Positions 1-8,978 of a stretch of DNA of 64,000 bases are shown in pieces. The stretch covers positions 21,654-85,653 of the forward strand of contig DAONTI010000017.1 of the NCBI GenBank assembly GCA_035411585.1, given 5' to 3'. How positions within the stretch are numbered: the first letter of the stretch is position 1; each line of letters opens with the position of its first letter. A program made the position numbers and the translations under genes. Source of the DNA: MWDV01 sp002070715. GTDB taxonomy: Bacteria > Verrucomicrobiota > Verrucomicrobiia > Limisphaerales > MWDV01. Below the pieces are notes generated by a model. It saw only the letters and a list, made by a program, of their open reading frames with translations. It made no database searches and was not told where the DNA came from.

Positions 1-125
1 CGTCAACGCCGCCCGCGATGTCTGGCCAAGCTTTGGTGTGGTTGCCTTATCGTTGCAGGAGGTTTTTTCCCGAAGTTATCCGGTCAGCAGTCTGAATCCG
101 CAGAGAGGATGCTTGCGGAAAGAGT

Positions 126-971
126 TCAGAAAATTTCCTCTGGATGAGCCGTCAGCCAGTCAGTGAAACCGGGCAAGGGAGCGCCCCGCAGTGTTTCCGC
201 CCGGGCGCAATTCAACGAGGTGTCGGGGGGCCGCGGCGCCCCTTGATAATCCCGCAACGAGCCCGGTTCAATCCGGGGATGCAACTGCGGCCAACGATCG
301 GCCAGCAACCGGCCAATCTGCCAGCGGGACAGACGCTCGCTGCCCGCAACGTGACAGATTCCGGTGGCCCCGACGGCAATCAACTGCCAGACCGCCCGCG
401 CCGTTTCCACCGCGGCAATGGGCGAACGAAACTCGTCAGTAAACAACTTCACGGTGCGCCCGGTCTGCCAGGCGCGGCGCAGTTCCTCGTTGAAGCCGCG
501 GTCGCCCGTGGGGGAGGTGCCCCCGTTCAACGAGGTGCGCACGATGAGCGCGCGCGGATGCCGGGCGACGATCGTTTCCGCCGCGGCTTTCGTCTCGGCG
601 TAAACGCTCAGCGGATTGACCGCGTCGCCTTCCACGTAATTTCCCCGTCGCCCGTCAAAGACCAGGTCGGTGGAAAAAAAGACGAACGGCAGATCCGCCG
701 CCAGTTCAACAAGTTGACGGGTGACTTCGACGTTGAGCAGGTGCGCAAGCTGGGGATTGGCCTGGCAGGCGGGCGATTTGCTGAGTGCGGCGCAGTGGAT
801 CACCACGGCGGGTTGTTCACGGGCGAAGAGCCGGCGCGTGGCGGAGAAATCCGTGAGGTCCAGCATCACCCGGGTCAAGCCGCGCGGTTTCCAAGCGGGA
901 GCGTGTGTGGCGGCGGTTTGAACGAGGGTGTTGCCAATCAGGCCGCCCGCACCGGTGATCCAGGCGCGCAT
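126..971 (-). CDS. RmlD-like NAD(P)-dependent sugar reductase (SDR superfamily)
   Basis: The 281-residue protein opens with a Rossmann nucleotide-binding motif (GAGGLIG, residues 7-13). It has the extended-SDR STD segment (100-102) and the catalytic YxxxK (YAETK, 124-128). This is the architecture of dTDP-4-dehydrorhamnose reductase (RmlD), which makes dTDP-rhamnose in the cytoplasm. No other rml gene is visible nearby, so the substrate is uncertain and a general nucleotide-sugar or ketone reductase is possible. It is the last gene of a tight minus-strand run and starts 9 nt after the amidase gene ends. The family call is firm; the exact reaction is inferred. Confidence 0.8.
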   Translation of the reverse strand: MRAWITGAGGLIGNTLVQTAATHAPAWKPRGLTRVMLDLTDFSATRRLFAREQPAVVIHCAALSKSPACQANPQLAHLLNVEVTRQLVELAADLPFVFFSTDLVFDGRRGNYVEGDAVNPLSVYAETKAAAETIVARHPRALIVRTSLNGGTSPTGDRGFNEELRRAWQTGRTVKLFTDEFRSPIAAVETARAVWQLIAVGATGICHVAGSERLSRWQIGRLLADRWPQLHPRIEPGSLRDYQGAPRPPDTSLNCARAETLRGAPLPGFTDWLTAHPEEIF

Positions 972-980
972 GGAAGGCCG

Positions 981-1880
981 TCAATCAATCCACCGCCGGG
1001 TCAGGTCGCCATAAGCGTCCAGACGCCGGTCGCGCAGGAAAGGCCAATGGGTCCGGGTGATGTCCACGCGGTCCAGGTCCACCGGCACCAGCAAGGTTTC
1101 TTCCTGGTTGGGGCGGGCCTTGGCCAAAATCTCGCCGGACGGGCCCGCGACAAAGCTTTGCCCCCAGAATTCAATCCCCTCGCCGGCTACGCCTTTCAAG
1201 ACTTCGTGGCCCACGCGGTTGACGGCGGCCACGTAACAGCCGTTGGCCACGGCATGGCTGCGTTGGATGAGTTCCCACGCCGCGTGTTGTGTTTTCCCCA
1301 ACGCCGCTTTTTCCACGGGATGCCAGCCGATGGCGGTGGGATAAAACAGAATTTGCGCCCCCTGCAAAGCCGTCAGACGGGCCGCCTCGGGGAACCACTG
1401 GTCCCAGCAAATCAACACGCCAATCCGTCCGTAACGCGTTGTCCACGCCCGGAACCCCAGATCGCCGGGGGTGAAATAAAATTTCTCGTAAAACAGCGGA
1501 TCATCCGGGATGTGCATTTTCCGGTAAATGCCCAGCAACGTGCCATCCGCGTCAATGACTGCCGCCGTGTTGTGGTACAAGCCGGCGGCGCGTTTTTCGA
1601 ACAGCGACGCAATGATCACCACGCGGCGTTGGCGGGCGAGTTTCTGGAACGCCGCCGTGCTGGGGCCGGGGATCGGTTCGGCGAGTTTGAAGTTGGCGTG
1701 GTCTTCGCTCTGGCAGAAATACGGCGACCGGAAGAGTTCCTGGGTGCAAATGATCTGCGCGCCGTTCCGGGCGGCGGTTTCCGCCCGGCGCAGCGTGCGC
1801 CGGAGATTTTCCGCCGGCGCGGAGCCGCACGTGGTTTGGATCAGTCCGAGGGTGATGGAAGCGGAGCGGGAGCGGCTCAT
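981..1880 (-). CDS. aguB: carbon-nitrogen hydrolase, N-carbamoylputrescine amidase-like
   Basis: This 299-residue nitrilase-superfamily protein has the Glu-Lys-Cys triad in place: E48 (TQELF), K121 (YRKMHIPDD) and C158 (LICWDQWFPE). The YRKMHIPDDP and CWDQWFPEAAR stretches are typical of AguB, which hydrolyses N-carbamoylputrescine to putrescine, CO2 and ammonia in the agmatine route to polyamines. The ATG overlaps the TGA of the upstream kinase by 4 nt, so translation is probably coupled. No agmatine deiminase (AguA) is seen in the window, so the pathway role rests on family resemblance alone. Confidence 0.82.
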   Translation of the reverse strand: MSRSRSASITLGLIQTTCGSAPAENLRRTLRRAETAARNGAQIICTQELFRSPYFCQSEDHANFKLAEPIPGPSTAAFQKLARQRRVVIIASLFEKRAAGLYHNTAAVIDADGTLLGIYRKMHIPDDPLFYEKFYFTPGDLGFRAWTTRYGRIGVLICWDQWFPEAARLTALQGAQILFYPTAIGWHPVEKAALGKTQHAAWELIQRSHAVANGCYVAAVNRVGHEVLKGVAGEGIEFWGQSFVAGPSGEILAKARPNQEETLLVPVDLDRVDITRTHWPFLRDRRLDAYGDLTRRWID

Positions 1881-2896
1881 GGTTGGAGCGGACGTTCGGT
1901 GGATAAATGTTCCGCGCGGGCGACGAGATCGGTGCTGGCGCGCAAAGCGGAGGAAGTCGCCGATGCGGTTTGTCCAAAGAGGTCGCGGATGTATTTGCCC
2001 AACGTCTCATTCGTCGGCCCGTAGCCGGCGTGGTAGATGTAGTGTTCGAGGTCGTAGAGCAATTCGTCCGCCGTGGCGTAGCGTTGCGCCAGGTCCCGGG
2101 TCAGCGCCCGCTGCAGGATGCCGTTCAAGCGGTCGTCCACCCGGTCGTCCAGCGTGCGGAAATCCGGGATCGGCATGGAGAGAATGCGCTGGCGGGATTC
2201 CGCGGCGGTGGTCGCCTTGAACAGGTTGCGCCCCAGCAACAGATGGGCCAGCACGACGCCGGCGGAAAAGAGATCGGATCGTTTGTCGGTGACTTGAAAA
2301 CCGGCCTGCTCCGGGCTCATGAAATCCGCCTTGCCGGCGACGACTTCGCCCTCGTTGTCCACCAGGAACCCGCGCGCCTTGGCGATGCCGAAATCGGTCA
2401 GCTTCACGTCCCCCTCGAACGCGATCATGATGTTCTTGAAACTGACGTCGCGATGGACGATGCCCAGCGGGCGGCCGTCCCGGTCGGTCTTGGCGTGCGC
2501 GTAAGCCAGACCGCGCGCCACGCGGCTGACGATGAACACCGCCAGTTCCTTGGGCAGCAATTGCGCCTGCTCCACCAGTTGCCGGGAAAACTGTTCCAGA
2601 TTCACCCCGCGGATGAGTTCCATGGCGATGAAATAGACGCCATGCGCGTCGCCCAGATGGTAGGTCTGCACGATGTTGGTGTGAATCAAGTCGGCCACCA
2701 GCTTGGCTTCGCCGATGAAATTTTCGATGAACTGCGACTGGCTGGCGTAGTGCTGGCGGATCACCTTGAGCGCCACCCGTTTCGTAAACCGCCGGGCGCC
2801 GTGCTGCTCCGCTTCGTACACCACGCCCATGCCGCCCTCGTACAGCTTGCGGACAATTTCGTACCGGAACTCGCATTGGATGGTGAACAACGCCAT
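1877..2896 (-). CDS. Hanks-type serine/threonine protein kinase, soluble
   Basis: The 339-residue protein is essentially one kinase domain. It shows a glycine-rich loop (EGGMGVVYEAE, near 20-30), the ATP-binding lysine K44 (VALKV), E63, a catalytic loop HRDVSFKN (148-155) and DFG (168-170), then a PEQ/APE-like segment. There is no transmembrane or PASTA segment, unlike PknB, so it is probably cytoplasmic. The C-terminal 60 residues are a low-complexity tail. It lies between the deoxyhypusine-synthase-like gene (30 nt upstream) and the amidase gene (4-nt overlap), which suggests it phosphorylates or is co-regulated with those products. The substrate is unknown. Confidence 0.88.
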   Translation of the reverse strand: MALFTIQCEFRYEIVRKLYEGGMGVVYEAEQHGARRFTKRVALKVIRQHYASQSQFIENFIGEAKLVADLIHTNIVQTYHLGDAHGVYFIAMELIRGVNLEQFSRQLVEQAQLLPKELAVFIVSRVARGLAYAHAKTDRDGRPLGIVHRDVSFKNIMIAFEGDVKLTDFGIAKARGFLVDNEGEVVAGKADFMSPEQAGFQVTDKRSDLFSAGVVLAHLLLGRNLFKATTAAESRQRILSMPIPDFRTLDDRVDDRLNGILQRALTRDLAQRYATADELLYDLEHYIYHAGYGPTNETLGKYIRDLFGQTASATSSALRASTDLVARAEHLSTERPLQP

Positions 2897-2926
2897 GCGG
2901 AAATGGTGGGTAAAGCCGCGGGCAAG

Positions 2927-4063
2927 TCAAGCCGTCACCGGCGCGGAAGGCGATGCCGATTTCAGTTGATGCAGCAAATGATGCAGGAACACGACGTTGT
3001 CGCATTGCACGTAGTGCATCGTTCCGCCCATGCGGGCGAAGCTCTTGCAAAAGCGCAGGTAGTAGGCGGGATTGTCCTTGGGCGGTTCGCCGCGGGACCA
3101 ATCCCAGCGGCCGCCTTCCTGAATGTCCACCACGTAGATGGTGTGCTGCTGGACAATGCCGCGTCCGGTTTGCAACCGCAGATTGTTCACGCAGCTCAAG
3201 CTCTTTTCAAAAACCTGCGGCGCCATGATGGCGGATCCCACGGAAAGCACCACGCCGTGGTCCAACGTGTCCAGGGATTGGGTGAGTTGGGCGAAATCCC
3301 GCTGAGCGGCCCGTCCAATCGCCGCGCCGTTGAACAGCGGATGCACGGCAATGATGTCATAGCCGATGCCCGGATGCACCGTGAGCGGCACGTTCAAGCG
3401 ACAAGCCTGTGCGAGGAGCGAGGTGGCCTTATTCGGATGTTTCACCTCCAGACGGCCACTGGCAAGCTGGTGCGCCACCATCGTCTGCAGCAATTCCGCG
3501 CGGGCGGGGGCGAGGGGATGTCCCGGTTCGGCGCGAAGCTGTTGCTCCAGTTCGGTTGGGGGCGGCAGCGTGAGGCCGTCTTCTAAAATGAACCGTCCCA
3601 GGCTGCGGCCATATCCTTCGTTGCGAATCCCGCCCGCGAGCAAGGCGAGGTGCGTGTAACGTCCGGTTTCGTCCCAAGCGCCGAAAGTGCCGGTGGCCAC
3701 GTTGGCGCGCACGCTCTCTTCCGTGCGCCCGAGGAAGGCGAGTTCCCAATCGTGAATGGTCCCCGCGCCGTTGGTGGCCAGGTGAGTAATCCAACGCGAT
3801 TCCAGCAGGCGGTTGACCACCGCCATCAACCCATTCTTCACGAGATGCGCGCCATACAACAAGACCACGCCGGCCTTCCGTTCCCGGGCGGACTGAATAC
3901 GCGCGGCGGCTTGGCGGATGATGTCCAAGGTTGCCGCCGGGCAGGGTGGGGGAGGCGCGTCGGGGTCGCGGAGAATCTGGTGAAGCTCGCTGAGGCTGCG
4001 GCGTTGGGCCAGCGGAAGCACTTTAATCCGCGGAGTGGCGTCGGTCGGGTCAGATGTATTCAT
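2927..4063 (-). CDS. conserved protein, possible deoxyhypusine-synthase-like NAD-binding fold
   Basis: The protein has 378 residues. The conserved-looking stretches are VVLLYGAHLVKNGL, HLATNGAGTIHDWE, a GxFGAWDETG segment, TVHPGIGYDIIAVHP with NGAAIG, and LSVGSAIMAPQVFEKSL. From memory this pattern matches a bacterial family sometimes annotated as deoxyhypusine-synthase-like, which would use spermidine/NAD chemistry. I cannot locate the classical catalytic-lysine motif (SWGKI), so function is open. It probably heads the run that continues with the kinase and the putrescine-forming amidase, which would fit polyamine metabolism. Real gene: high confidence. Function: low confidence. Confidence 0.6.
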   Translation of the reverse strand: MNTSDPTDATPRIKVLPLAQRRSLSELHQILRDPDAPPPPCPAATLDIIRQAAARIQSARERKAGVVLLYGAHLVKNGLMAVVNRLLESRWITHLATNGAGTIHDWELAFLGRTEESVRANVATGTFGAWDETGRYTHLALLAGGIRNEGYGRSLGRFILEDGLTLPPPTELEQQLRAEPGHPLAPARAELLQTMVAHQLASGRLEVKHPNKATSLLAQACRLNVPLTVHPGIGYDIIAVHPLFNGAAIGRAAQRDFAQLTQSLDTLDHGVVLSVGSAIMAPQVFEKSLSCVNNLRLQTGRGIVQQHTIYVVDIQEGGRWDWSRGEPPKDNPAYYLRFCKSFARMGGTMHYVQCDNVVFLHHLLHQLKSASPSAPVTA

Positions 4064-4168
4064 GGCGGCGTAAACAAACTGGGGAGATGATTTCGGGAAA
4101 GCGTGGGATTGTCCCGCTCAATTTTTTGAACCCATTGCGCCTGTCCGTACGGTGGAATCATTGTCCAC

Positions 4169-5794
4169 TCATTCAAACACCAGTCCGTCCGCGTCGTCGG
4201 CCCGGGCCAGCACCGCGCGGCCTTCGTGGCCGACCTCTTTTTTGCGGGTGTTTTGTCCGATCAGAAGGCGGCCATCTGGCAATCCAATGATGCCCAGCGA
4301 AGCGTCGAAGTCCCAGCGGCCCGTCAGTTGGAAGCCGGGATCGGCGCGCAACACGACGCGCGGATTCCCGTAACAACCGAACCACCACGATCCGTTGGCG
4401 AAGGCCACGGTTTGGATGCCCATCAAGGTGTAACCGCTGGCCAGGGTGTGCCGTTTTTGGAATTGGAACTGCCGGTCATACTCGTAAACGTAGTTTTCGG
4501 TGGCGTCCGCGGGCAGGCCCCCCACCACAAAGAATTTCCCTTCGCGATACGCCACCCCGCCCGCGCCATGCACCAGCTCGGGGACGGGATGTCGCGCGTG
4601 TTCAGCCAATGTCCCGGCGTCGTAAACAAAAATCCAAGAGTCCGCCTGTCCCGGCGGTTGGTTGAATTTACCGAGGTTCACCGCCACATACACCTGGTCT
4701 TCGTGAAAGCACAAATCACCATGATGATTGGCCACCGGCACGCGTTGGAGGGCGCGACCATTCAGGTCGGTTTTCAGAAGCACATCCGTCCAGCTCCAGT
4801 AGAGGGCGTCGCGCTCGTTTGTGCAGATGCCTTGCAAATGACGGGGATAAGCGCCGTCGCAGGCGGCGGCGTGGAACGCGAAGGGCGCGGGCGATTGTTG
4901 CCAGAAATGGTCGTCGAGCACCAACTGATGTGTGGCTTCCACTTGTCCGGGGTTGGCGATGGTCACGCGGAGCCGGGGCGGACCGACGGCCGGCGATTCC
5001 ACGATCCAAGAGGACAGAGTATGGCTGCCCTGGCCATCCCGCCACAGGCTGTTGTCTGGTGCGTTGAGGCGGTCGCGGCTCATTTCAGCGAAACAGGCCG
5101 CGTCGTAGGGCGGTGGTTGTTGCTGCAGCAACTCCGTGATGCGTTGGGCCCGCGCAGTGCTGCTTTTGCCGATGCGATGGTTGAACTCGCGCATGGCGGG
5201 GTTAAGAAAATGATTCGCATGGACCACCGGACCGGAGGTGACGCTCTCGAGCGTGTAACGTCCGTGCAAGCCGATTTCGAGCACCAAGATTTGCCGACGA
5301 TCCGCAATCAGCATGAACACGGGCCGCCGGTTGGTGAAGAGCGTGTCCTGGGCGGCGAGGACCTCGGCGCAACTGGCGTAACCGGTCAGGAGGGTGGTCA
5401 TGAGGCCTCCGCGGCCCGGCTGGGCATCGCGGACTTTCTTGGGCAGCGACCCCGCGTCCGCCGTCATCACCGCCAATCCTTTTTCGTTGACGCCCTGCTT
5501 GATTCCGGGCGAGTTGTTGCCTTGGGCGTATAGCCCGAAATATGCGTGGCCTTTGGTGGGACGGGAGATTTTCAGCACCTGCACATGGTCCGGTGCCCAG
5601 TCGCGATTTTTAGAAACAATCGTGCCGCCGCCCGCATCCGCACCCGCTGCCCCCCAGAGGGTGCAGGCTCTCCCAGTCGGGAGCAACGCGCCCAGGCACA
5701 ATGCTGCCAACACGACTCCGGTTCTCCATCCGGCGGAGAGGCAGCGGGAGCGCCGCGCCACTGCCCGGGCCAGTGATAAAGGCGTGTGTTTCAT
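4169..5794 (-). CDS. secreted Ntn-hydrolase (choloylglycine hydrolase-like) fused to a C-terminal beta-propeller
   Basis: With the ATG at 5794 the protein has 541 residues. The upstream in-frame ATG at 5938 would run back into the neighbouring gene and lacks a signal peptide. The N-terminus is basic then hydrophobic and ends at GRA-C44, and Cys44 begins CTLWGAAGADAGG, followed by SKNRDW. This is the layout of linear-amide C-N hydrolases, where an exposed N-terminal Cys is the nucleophile. Residues from about 45 to 300 fit that domain. The rest is propeller-like, with repeated WxF/VY and GLPDGRLLIGQN blades. It is probably a periplasmic or extracellular amidase or acylase. Substrate unknown. 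Confidence 0.72.
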   Translation of the reverse strand: MKHTPLSLARAVARRSRCLSAGWRTGVVLAALCLGALLPTGRACTLWGAAGADAGGGTIVSKNRDWAPDHVQVLKISRPTKGHAYFGLYAQGNNSPGIKQGVNEKGLAVMTADAGSLPKKVRDAQPGRGGLMTTLLTGYASCAEVLAAQDTLFTNRRPVFMLIADRRQILVLEIGLHGRYTLESVTSGPVVHANHFLNPAMREFNHRIGKSSTARAQRITELLQQQPPPYDAACFAEMSRDRLNAPDNSLWRDGQGSHTLSSWIVESPAVGPPRLRVTIANPGQVEATHQLVLDDHFWQQSPAPFAFHAAACDGAYPRHLQGICTNERDALYWSWTDVLLKTDLNGRALQRVPVANHHGDLCFHEDQVYVAVNLGKFNQPPGQADSWIFVYDAGTLAEHARHPVPELVHGAGGVAYREGKFFVVGGLPADATENYVYEYDRQFQFQKRHTLASGYTLMGIQTVAFANGSWWFGCYGNPRVVLRADPGFQLTGRWDFDASLGIIGLPDGRLLIGQNTRKKEVGHEGRAVLARADDADGLVFE

Positions 5795-5873
5795 TTCGCC
5801 AATTCTGGCGCGGGAGACCGGTGCGGCCAAGCACGAAGGGAGGAGGATGCGCGGTTTCATTGCCAGCGCGCGC

Positions 5874-7151
5874 TTAAATGGCCCGATCGTAAATGCGTTC
5901 GAAGACCTGGCCATCGCCGGCGCGATGAGGATCCACAATGGTAATGCCGTCGGCGCCGAATCGGGCGCTGACCGGCGCGCCTTGTCCGGCTTGCTGATAC
6001 TGGTAGTTCAAGTCCCGCACAATCCGCGCCGCGTGGATGATGGCCGTGGTGATGCGGCTGTCTTCCGCCGTCGGATACATCGCCGCCACGGCTTCGCGGG
6101 ATTCGCCCAGGAAACGCACCCGGCAGATGGCCGCCAGTCCCGCGATAAGACTGTCCACCCCGTAGCCGACGGTGGCCGCCGAGCCATCAGCGCGTTGAAT
6201 GGCGCGGATGAAATGAGTGTTTGCCGTGCGCGAGCCGCCGCCCGCCGTCCACCAGCGCAGTCCGCGATACTGCTGATCGCTTTCCACCTTGCCCTCGGTG
6301 CCGACCAGTTCGTGGCCTTGATTCACCGGGCCCTCGAAATCCGGGGGCGTGATCCAGTGATTGTGGAAATGCATGCTCATGCCGTTGGCGTAGTCCACGC
6401 GCACCTGCACCGCGTCGTAAGCGTTGATGCCGTCGCGAATCAGACGTTTCTTCTGCCCCACGGCCGTAAGAGACACCGGTTTGCTGCGGTAATAATGCCA
6501 GATCAAATCCACCCAATGCGTCCCGACGTAACTGAACGGATCGCTGTGTTCGACCCATTGAAAGGTTTGCGTGGCAACCTGGAGCGGCTCTTCCAGATAC
6601 GCGAGGCCATACAGCGGTTCGCCGAGGCTCCGGGCGAGGATATCGCGAATGCGTTGGTGGTCGGGATCGTAACGTTTGTGCATGTCCACGGCCACGACGC
6701 GGTTGCGTTGTTGCGCCAGTGCGATGATTTGGTCCGCCTCATCAGTCAAGAGGCACATCGGCTTTTCGGTGAGCACATGCGCGCCCGCTTGCAACGCGGC
6801 GAGAATCGGCGCGGTGTGTAAATGATCCGGCGTGGCCACTGCCAGCACGTCGAGATCCGGAAAGGCGCGCAGGATGTCCACCCACGGCGTCTCGCCATGA
6901 AAGGCGCGAGGGGTGGACGAGGTCGTGCGGGCATAAACTTCAATCGCGCGGCGGGCCGAGGCGGCGGAGCGAGTGCCGACGGCGGCCAATTCAAATTGCA
7001 CCGGCGCCAATGCCCGGGTCCAGGCATCGAATCCCAACCGGGCCAGCTGACCGGCGAGGCCGAACCGTTGCAGGCCGGCAAAGACGCGGAGGTGAACGTC
7101 GCCACCGAACATTCCGGCGCCGACCAAAGCGAGTTTAAGGGTGCGATCCAT
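5874..7151 (-). CDS. Gfo/Idh/MocA-family oxidoreductase
   Basis: The start at 7151 gives a 425-residue protein beginning MDRTLKLALVGAGMFGG, which puts the Rossmann motif GAGMFG at residues 11-16. The longer frame to 7253 adds an unlikely N-terminus. It carries the family's EKP motif (HVLTEKPMCLLTDEAD) in the active-site region and the usual C-terminal alpha/beta substrate domain with a GTHWVDL segment. Such enzymes oxidise or reduce sugars and inositols with NAD(P) and are greatly expanded in Verrucomicrobiota. Its neighbours are secreted glycan-active proteins, consistent with sugar catabolism. There is no signal peptide, so it is cytoplasmic. Substrate unknown. Confidence 0.88.
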   Translation of the reverse strand: MDRTLKLALVGAGMFGGDVHLRVFAGLQRFGLAGQLARLGFDAWTRALAPVQFELAAVGTRSAASARRAIEVYARTTSSTPRAFHGETPWVDILRAFPDLDVLAVATPDHLHTAPILAALQAGAHVLTEKPMCLLTDEADQIIALAQQRNRVVAVDMHKRYDPDHQRIRDILARSLGEPLYGLAYLEEPLQVATQTFQWVEHSDPFSYVGTHWVDLIWHYYRSKPVSLTAVGQKKRLIRDGINAYDAVQVRVDYANGMSMHFHNHWITPPDFEGPVNQGHELVGTEGKVESDQQYRGLRWWTAGGGSRTANTHFIRAIQRADGSAATVGYGVDSLIAGLAAICRVRFLGESREAVAAMYPTAEDSRITTAIIHAARIVRDLNYQYQQAGQGAPVSARFGADGITIVDPHRAGDGQVFERIYDRAI

Positions 7152-7256
7152 GCGGGTTTTGCTGGGTTGTGTTGCCAGGCAGTGTTGGCCGCGCAGCGCC
7201 GCGAAGCAATGAATTTTCCCGCGGCAAAAGGTTTCAGGGCCACCGGATCGCACCGA

Positions 7257-8948
7257 TTAGAACGGGAGGTCCGGTAAACGATAAATCTCCAACTCGTCGA
7301 ACCAACACACATCGTCATCGGTCCGCTGACTATGAACATTGAGGAGGACGACCAAGCGGCCCGTGTCCGGTGGAACGGTGACGGTCCCCGCGCTGGCGTG
7401 CCATGCGCCTTGATCGGGCTGGAAAGGAAATGTGCGGTCATCGGTCTCGTGCGTCCATTGACGCTCAGACGTCTGCCAGCGAACCATCAGGTTGGGGAGG
7501 AAGTTGCCTTGAGTCCGGCATTTCGCCTTGACCACATAGATCTGACCGGGCGCGACCGGGATGCTCTGCAGAAAACAGCCGCGCATGGCTTTGCGGGCGC
7601 GGGCCGAGCCTTTGCCGACTTGGTCATCCCACGCAAATGTCCCGGTCGGCGTCTGCTCATCCTGCCACGCGCCCCATCCCTGCGGCAGGGTGCCGCCGGG
7701 GTCGGGCCCGTAGCTGACCGCGCCGTTTATCGCCAGATTCGTCACCGTCTTTTGCGCTTGGTATTTCGCCAGTTCAATGCGGGATGCCGTTTCGGGGTCG
7801 CGCGTCCAAGCGATGGCGCGGGTAATGCCGGGCAACGCCTCTTCCCATGCCCGGCCTTTCCCCACCGTCTTGGCCAGCGCCTCGGCGCGCCACGGTTTGT
7901 CTTTTGCCAACCCGCTCCACCATCGGGATTGTTCGCCGTAAATCCAGACGTATTCATCGGCCGCGTCGCGGGCCGCGCCCAGGTTGCGCACCAGACGTTT
8001 CAGCCGCGAGCCGTCCAGCGGGGGGCGGTAATAGCGATGCCCCGGTTCATTGACAAACATGTCGAGGTAAAAGCCAAATCCCGCCTGCACTTGTTGCCGG
8101 TATTTTGCCCGGTTTTCCGGGGCGACGAGTTGGAGGCAGGGTCCGGTCCAGGATCGCATCTGGAGCGCGGCGCGTTGATACGCTTCCACACTGTCGAAGT
8201 AATAACCGTTTTCGCACCCGTCCACGAGGACCATCGCCGGCGGCGCGGCGTCGAGCATGCCGTTGAAAAACGCCGGCAACAAACCGTAGCTCGCCGTGGC
8301 GAGGATGGTCTCCGGTTCGTCGGCCTGGCCCGCGCGCCATACGACGCTGTTGAGAAACAACGCGAGCACGACAGCGTGCGGCATTTCGGCGGCCAGACTG
8401 CGGGTGAACTGCGCGCCGCGTTGGCGGGCGAGGGCGGCCGTCTCCGCAAACGTGCGTCCCGCTGCAGGATCAAACCGCCACTGGTTTTCGCCGTAAGGCT
8501 CGAAGTCGAGCGCCAGACCTTTGGCGCCGCCTTCGCGGACCAGCCAGGCACAGATACCGATCTTTTCAGCCAAGGCGCGCCAGCCGGAGTCGTCCGCCCA
8601 ATCAATCCGCTTCGGGGTCGCGTTGAATCGCAGGAAATTGTCCGTGTAATTTGTAAATCGAGCCGCCCGCAGATCCGCCACCGCCGTGTGGAACCATTCC
8701 TTTTTCCAGGGCATCGGATCCCAACCGCTCTGGGTGCTGATGGTTCGGCCGTTGTCCGTCTTCGCGGTGACTTGGAAGATGACACCGTCGAACGGACCTT
8801 CGCGTTCCATCTCGTCGGCAAATTGTCGCAGAAACGCGGTGTCGGGAATGTCCCATCCGAGTTCGATGAATTTTTTGTGGGCGGCGGACGCGGAGAGGGC
8901 AACCAAGAGGCCGAGTCCGATCAGCCGGGAGATGGTGCTGGGTTTCAT
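7257..8948 (-). CDS. secreted glycoside-hydrolase-like TIM-barrel protein with C-terminal carbohydrate-binding-like domain
   Basis: The 563-residue protein has a clear signal peptide (MKPSTISRLIGLGLLVALSA, cleavage near residue 22). The body begins KFIELGWDIPDTAFLRQF and includes acidic barrel-like motifs such as KGLALDFEPYG, MVLVDGCENGYYFDS and YVWIYGEQSRWW. These resemble catalytic strands of GH families, but no family is assigned. The last 150 residues (NLAINGAVSYGPDP onward, with PGQIYVVKAKCRTQGNFLPNLM and CWFDELEIYRL) read as a jelly-roll carbohydrate-binding domain. It lies 30 nt downstream of the GH5 gene, likely co-transcribed. Secretion and domain plan are visible; enzymatic activity is inferred. 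Confidence 0.6.
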   Translation of the reverse strand: MKPSTISRLIGLGLLVALSASAAHKKFIELGWDIPDTAFLRQFADEMEREGPFDGVIFQVTAKTDNGRTISTQSGWDPMPWKKEWFHTAVADLRAARFTNYTDNFLRFNATPKRIDWADDSGWRALAEKIGICAWLVREGGAKGLALDFEPYGENQWRFDPAAGRTFAETAALARQRGAQFTRSLAAEMPHAVVLALFLNSVVWRAGQADEPETILATASYGLLPAFFNGMLDAAPPAMVLVDGCENGYYFDSVEAYQRAALQMRSWTGPCLQLVAPENRAKYRQQVQAGFGFYLDMFVNEPGHRYYRPPLDGSRLKRLVRNLGAARDAADEYVWIYGEQSRWWSGLAKDKPWRAEALAKTVGKGRAWEEALPGITRAIAWTRDPETASRIELAKYQAQKTVTNLAINGAVSYGPDPGGTLPQGWGAWQDEQTPTGTFAWDDQVGKGSARARKAMRGCFLQSIPVAPGQIYVVKAKCRTQGNFLPNLMVRWQTSERQWTHETDDRTFPFQPDQGAWHASAGTVTVPPDTGRLVVLLNVHSQRTDDDVCWFDELEIYRLPDLPF

Positions 8949-8978
8949 GGGCGGGATGTTCGGTTCAACGCGGGTGGA

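Noticed and set aside
1..125. Partial gene at the left edge (open frame from base 2)
   Set aside because: The 55-codon frame has no domain and continues antisense into the RmlD gene. Not enough sequence to support it.
144..2024. 626-codon open frame on the plus strand
   Set aside because: Antisense to the RmlD-like, amidase and part of the kinase genes; composition is Gly/Arg/Gln-rich without any domain, typical of a GC-rich shadow frame.
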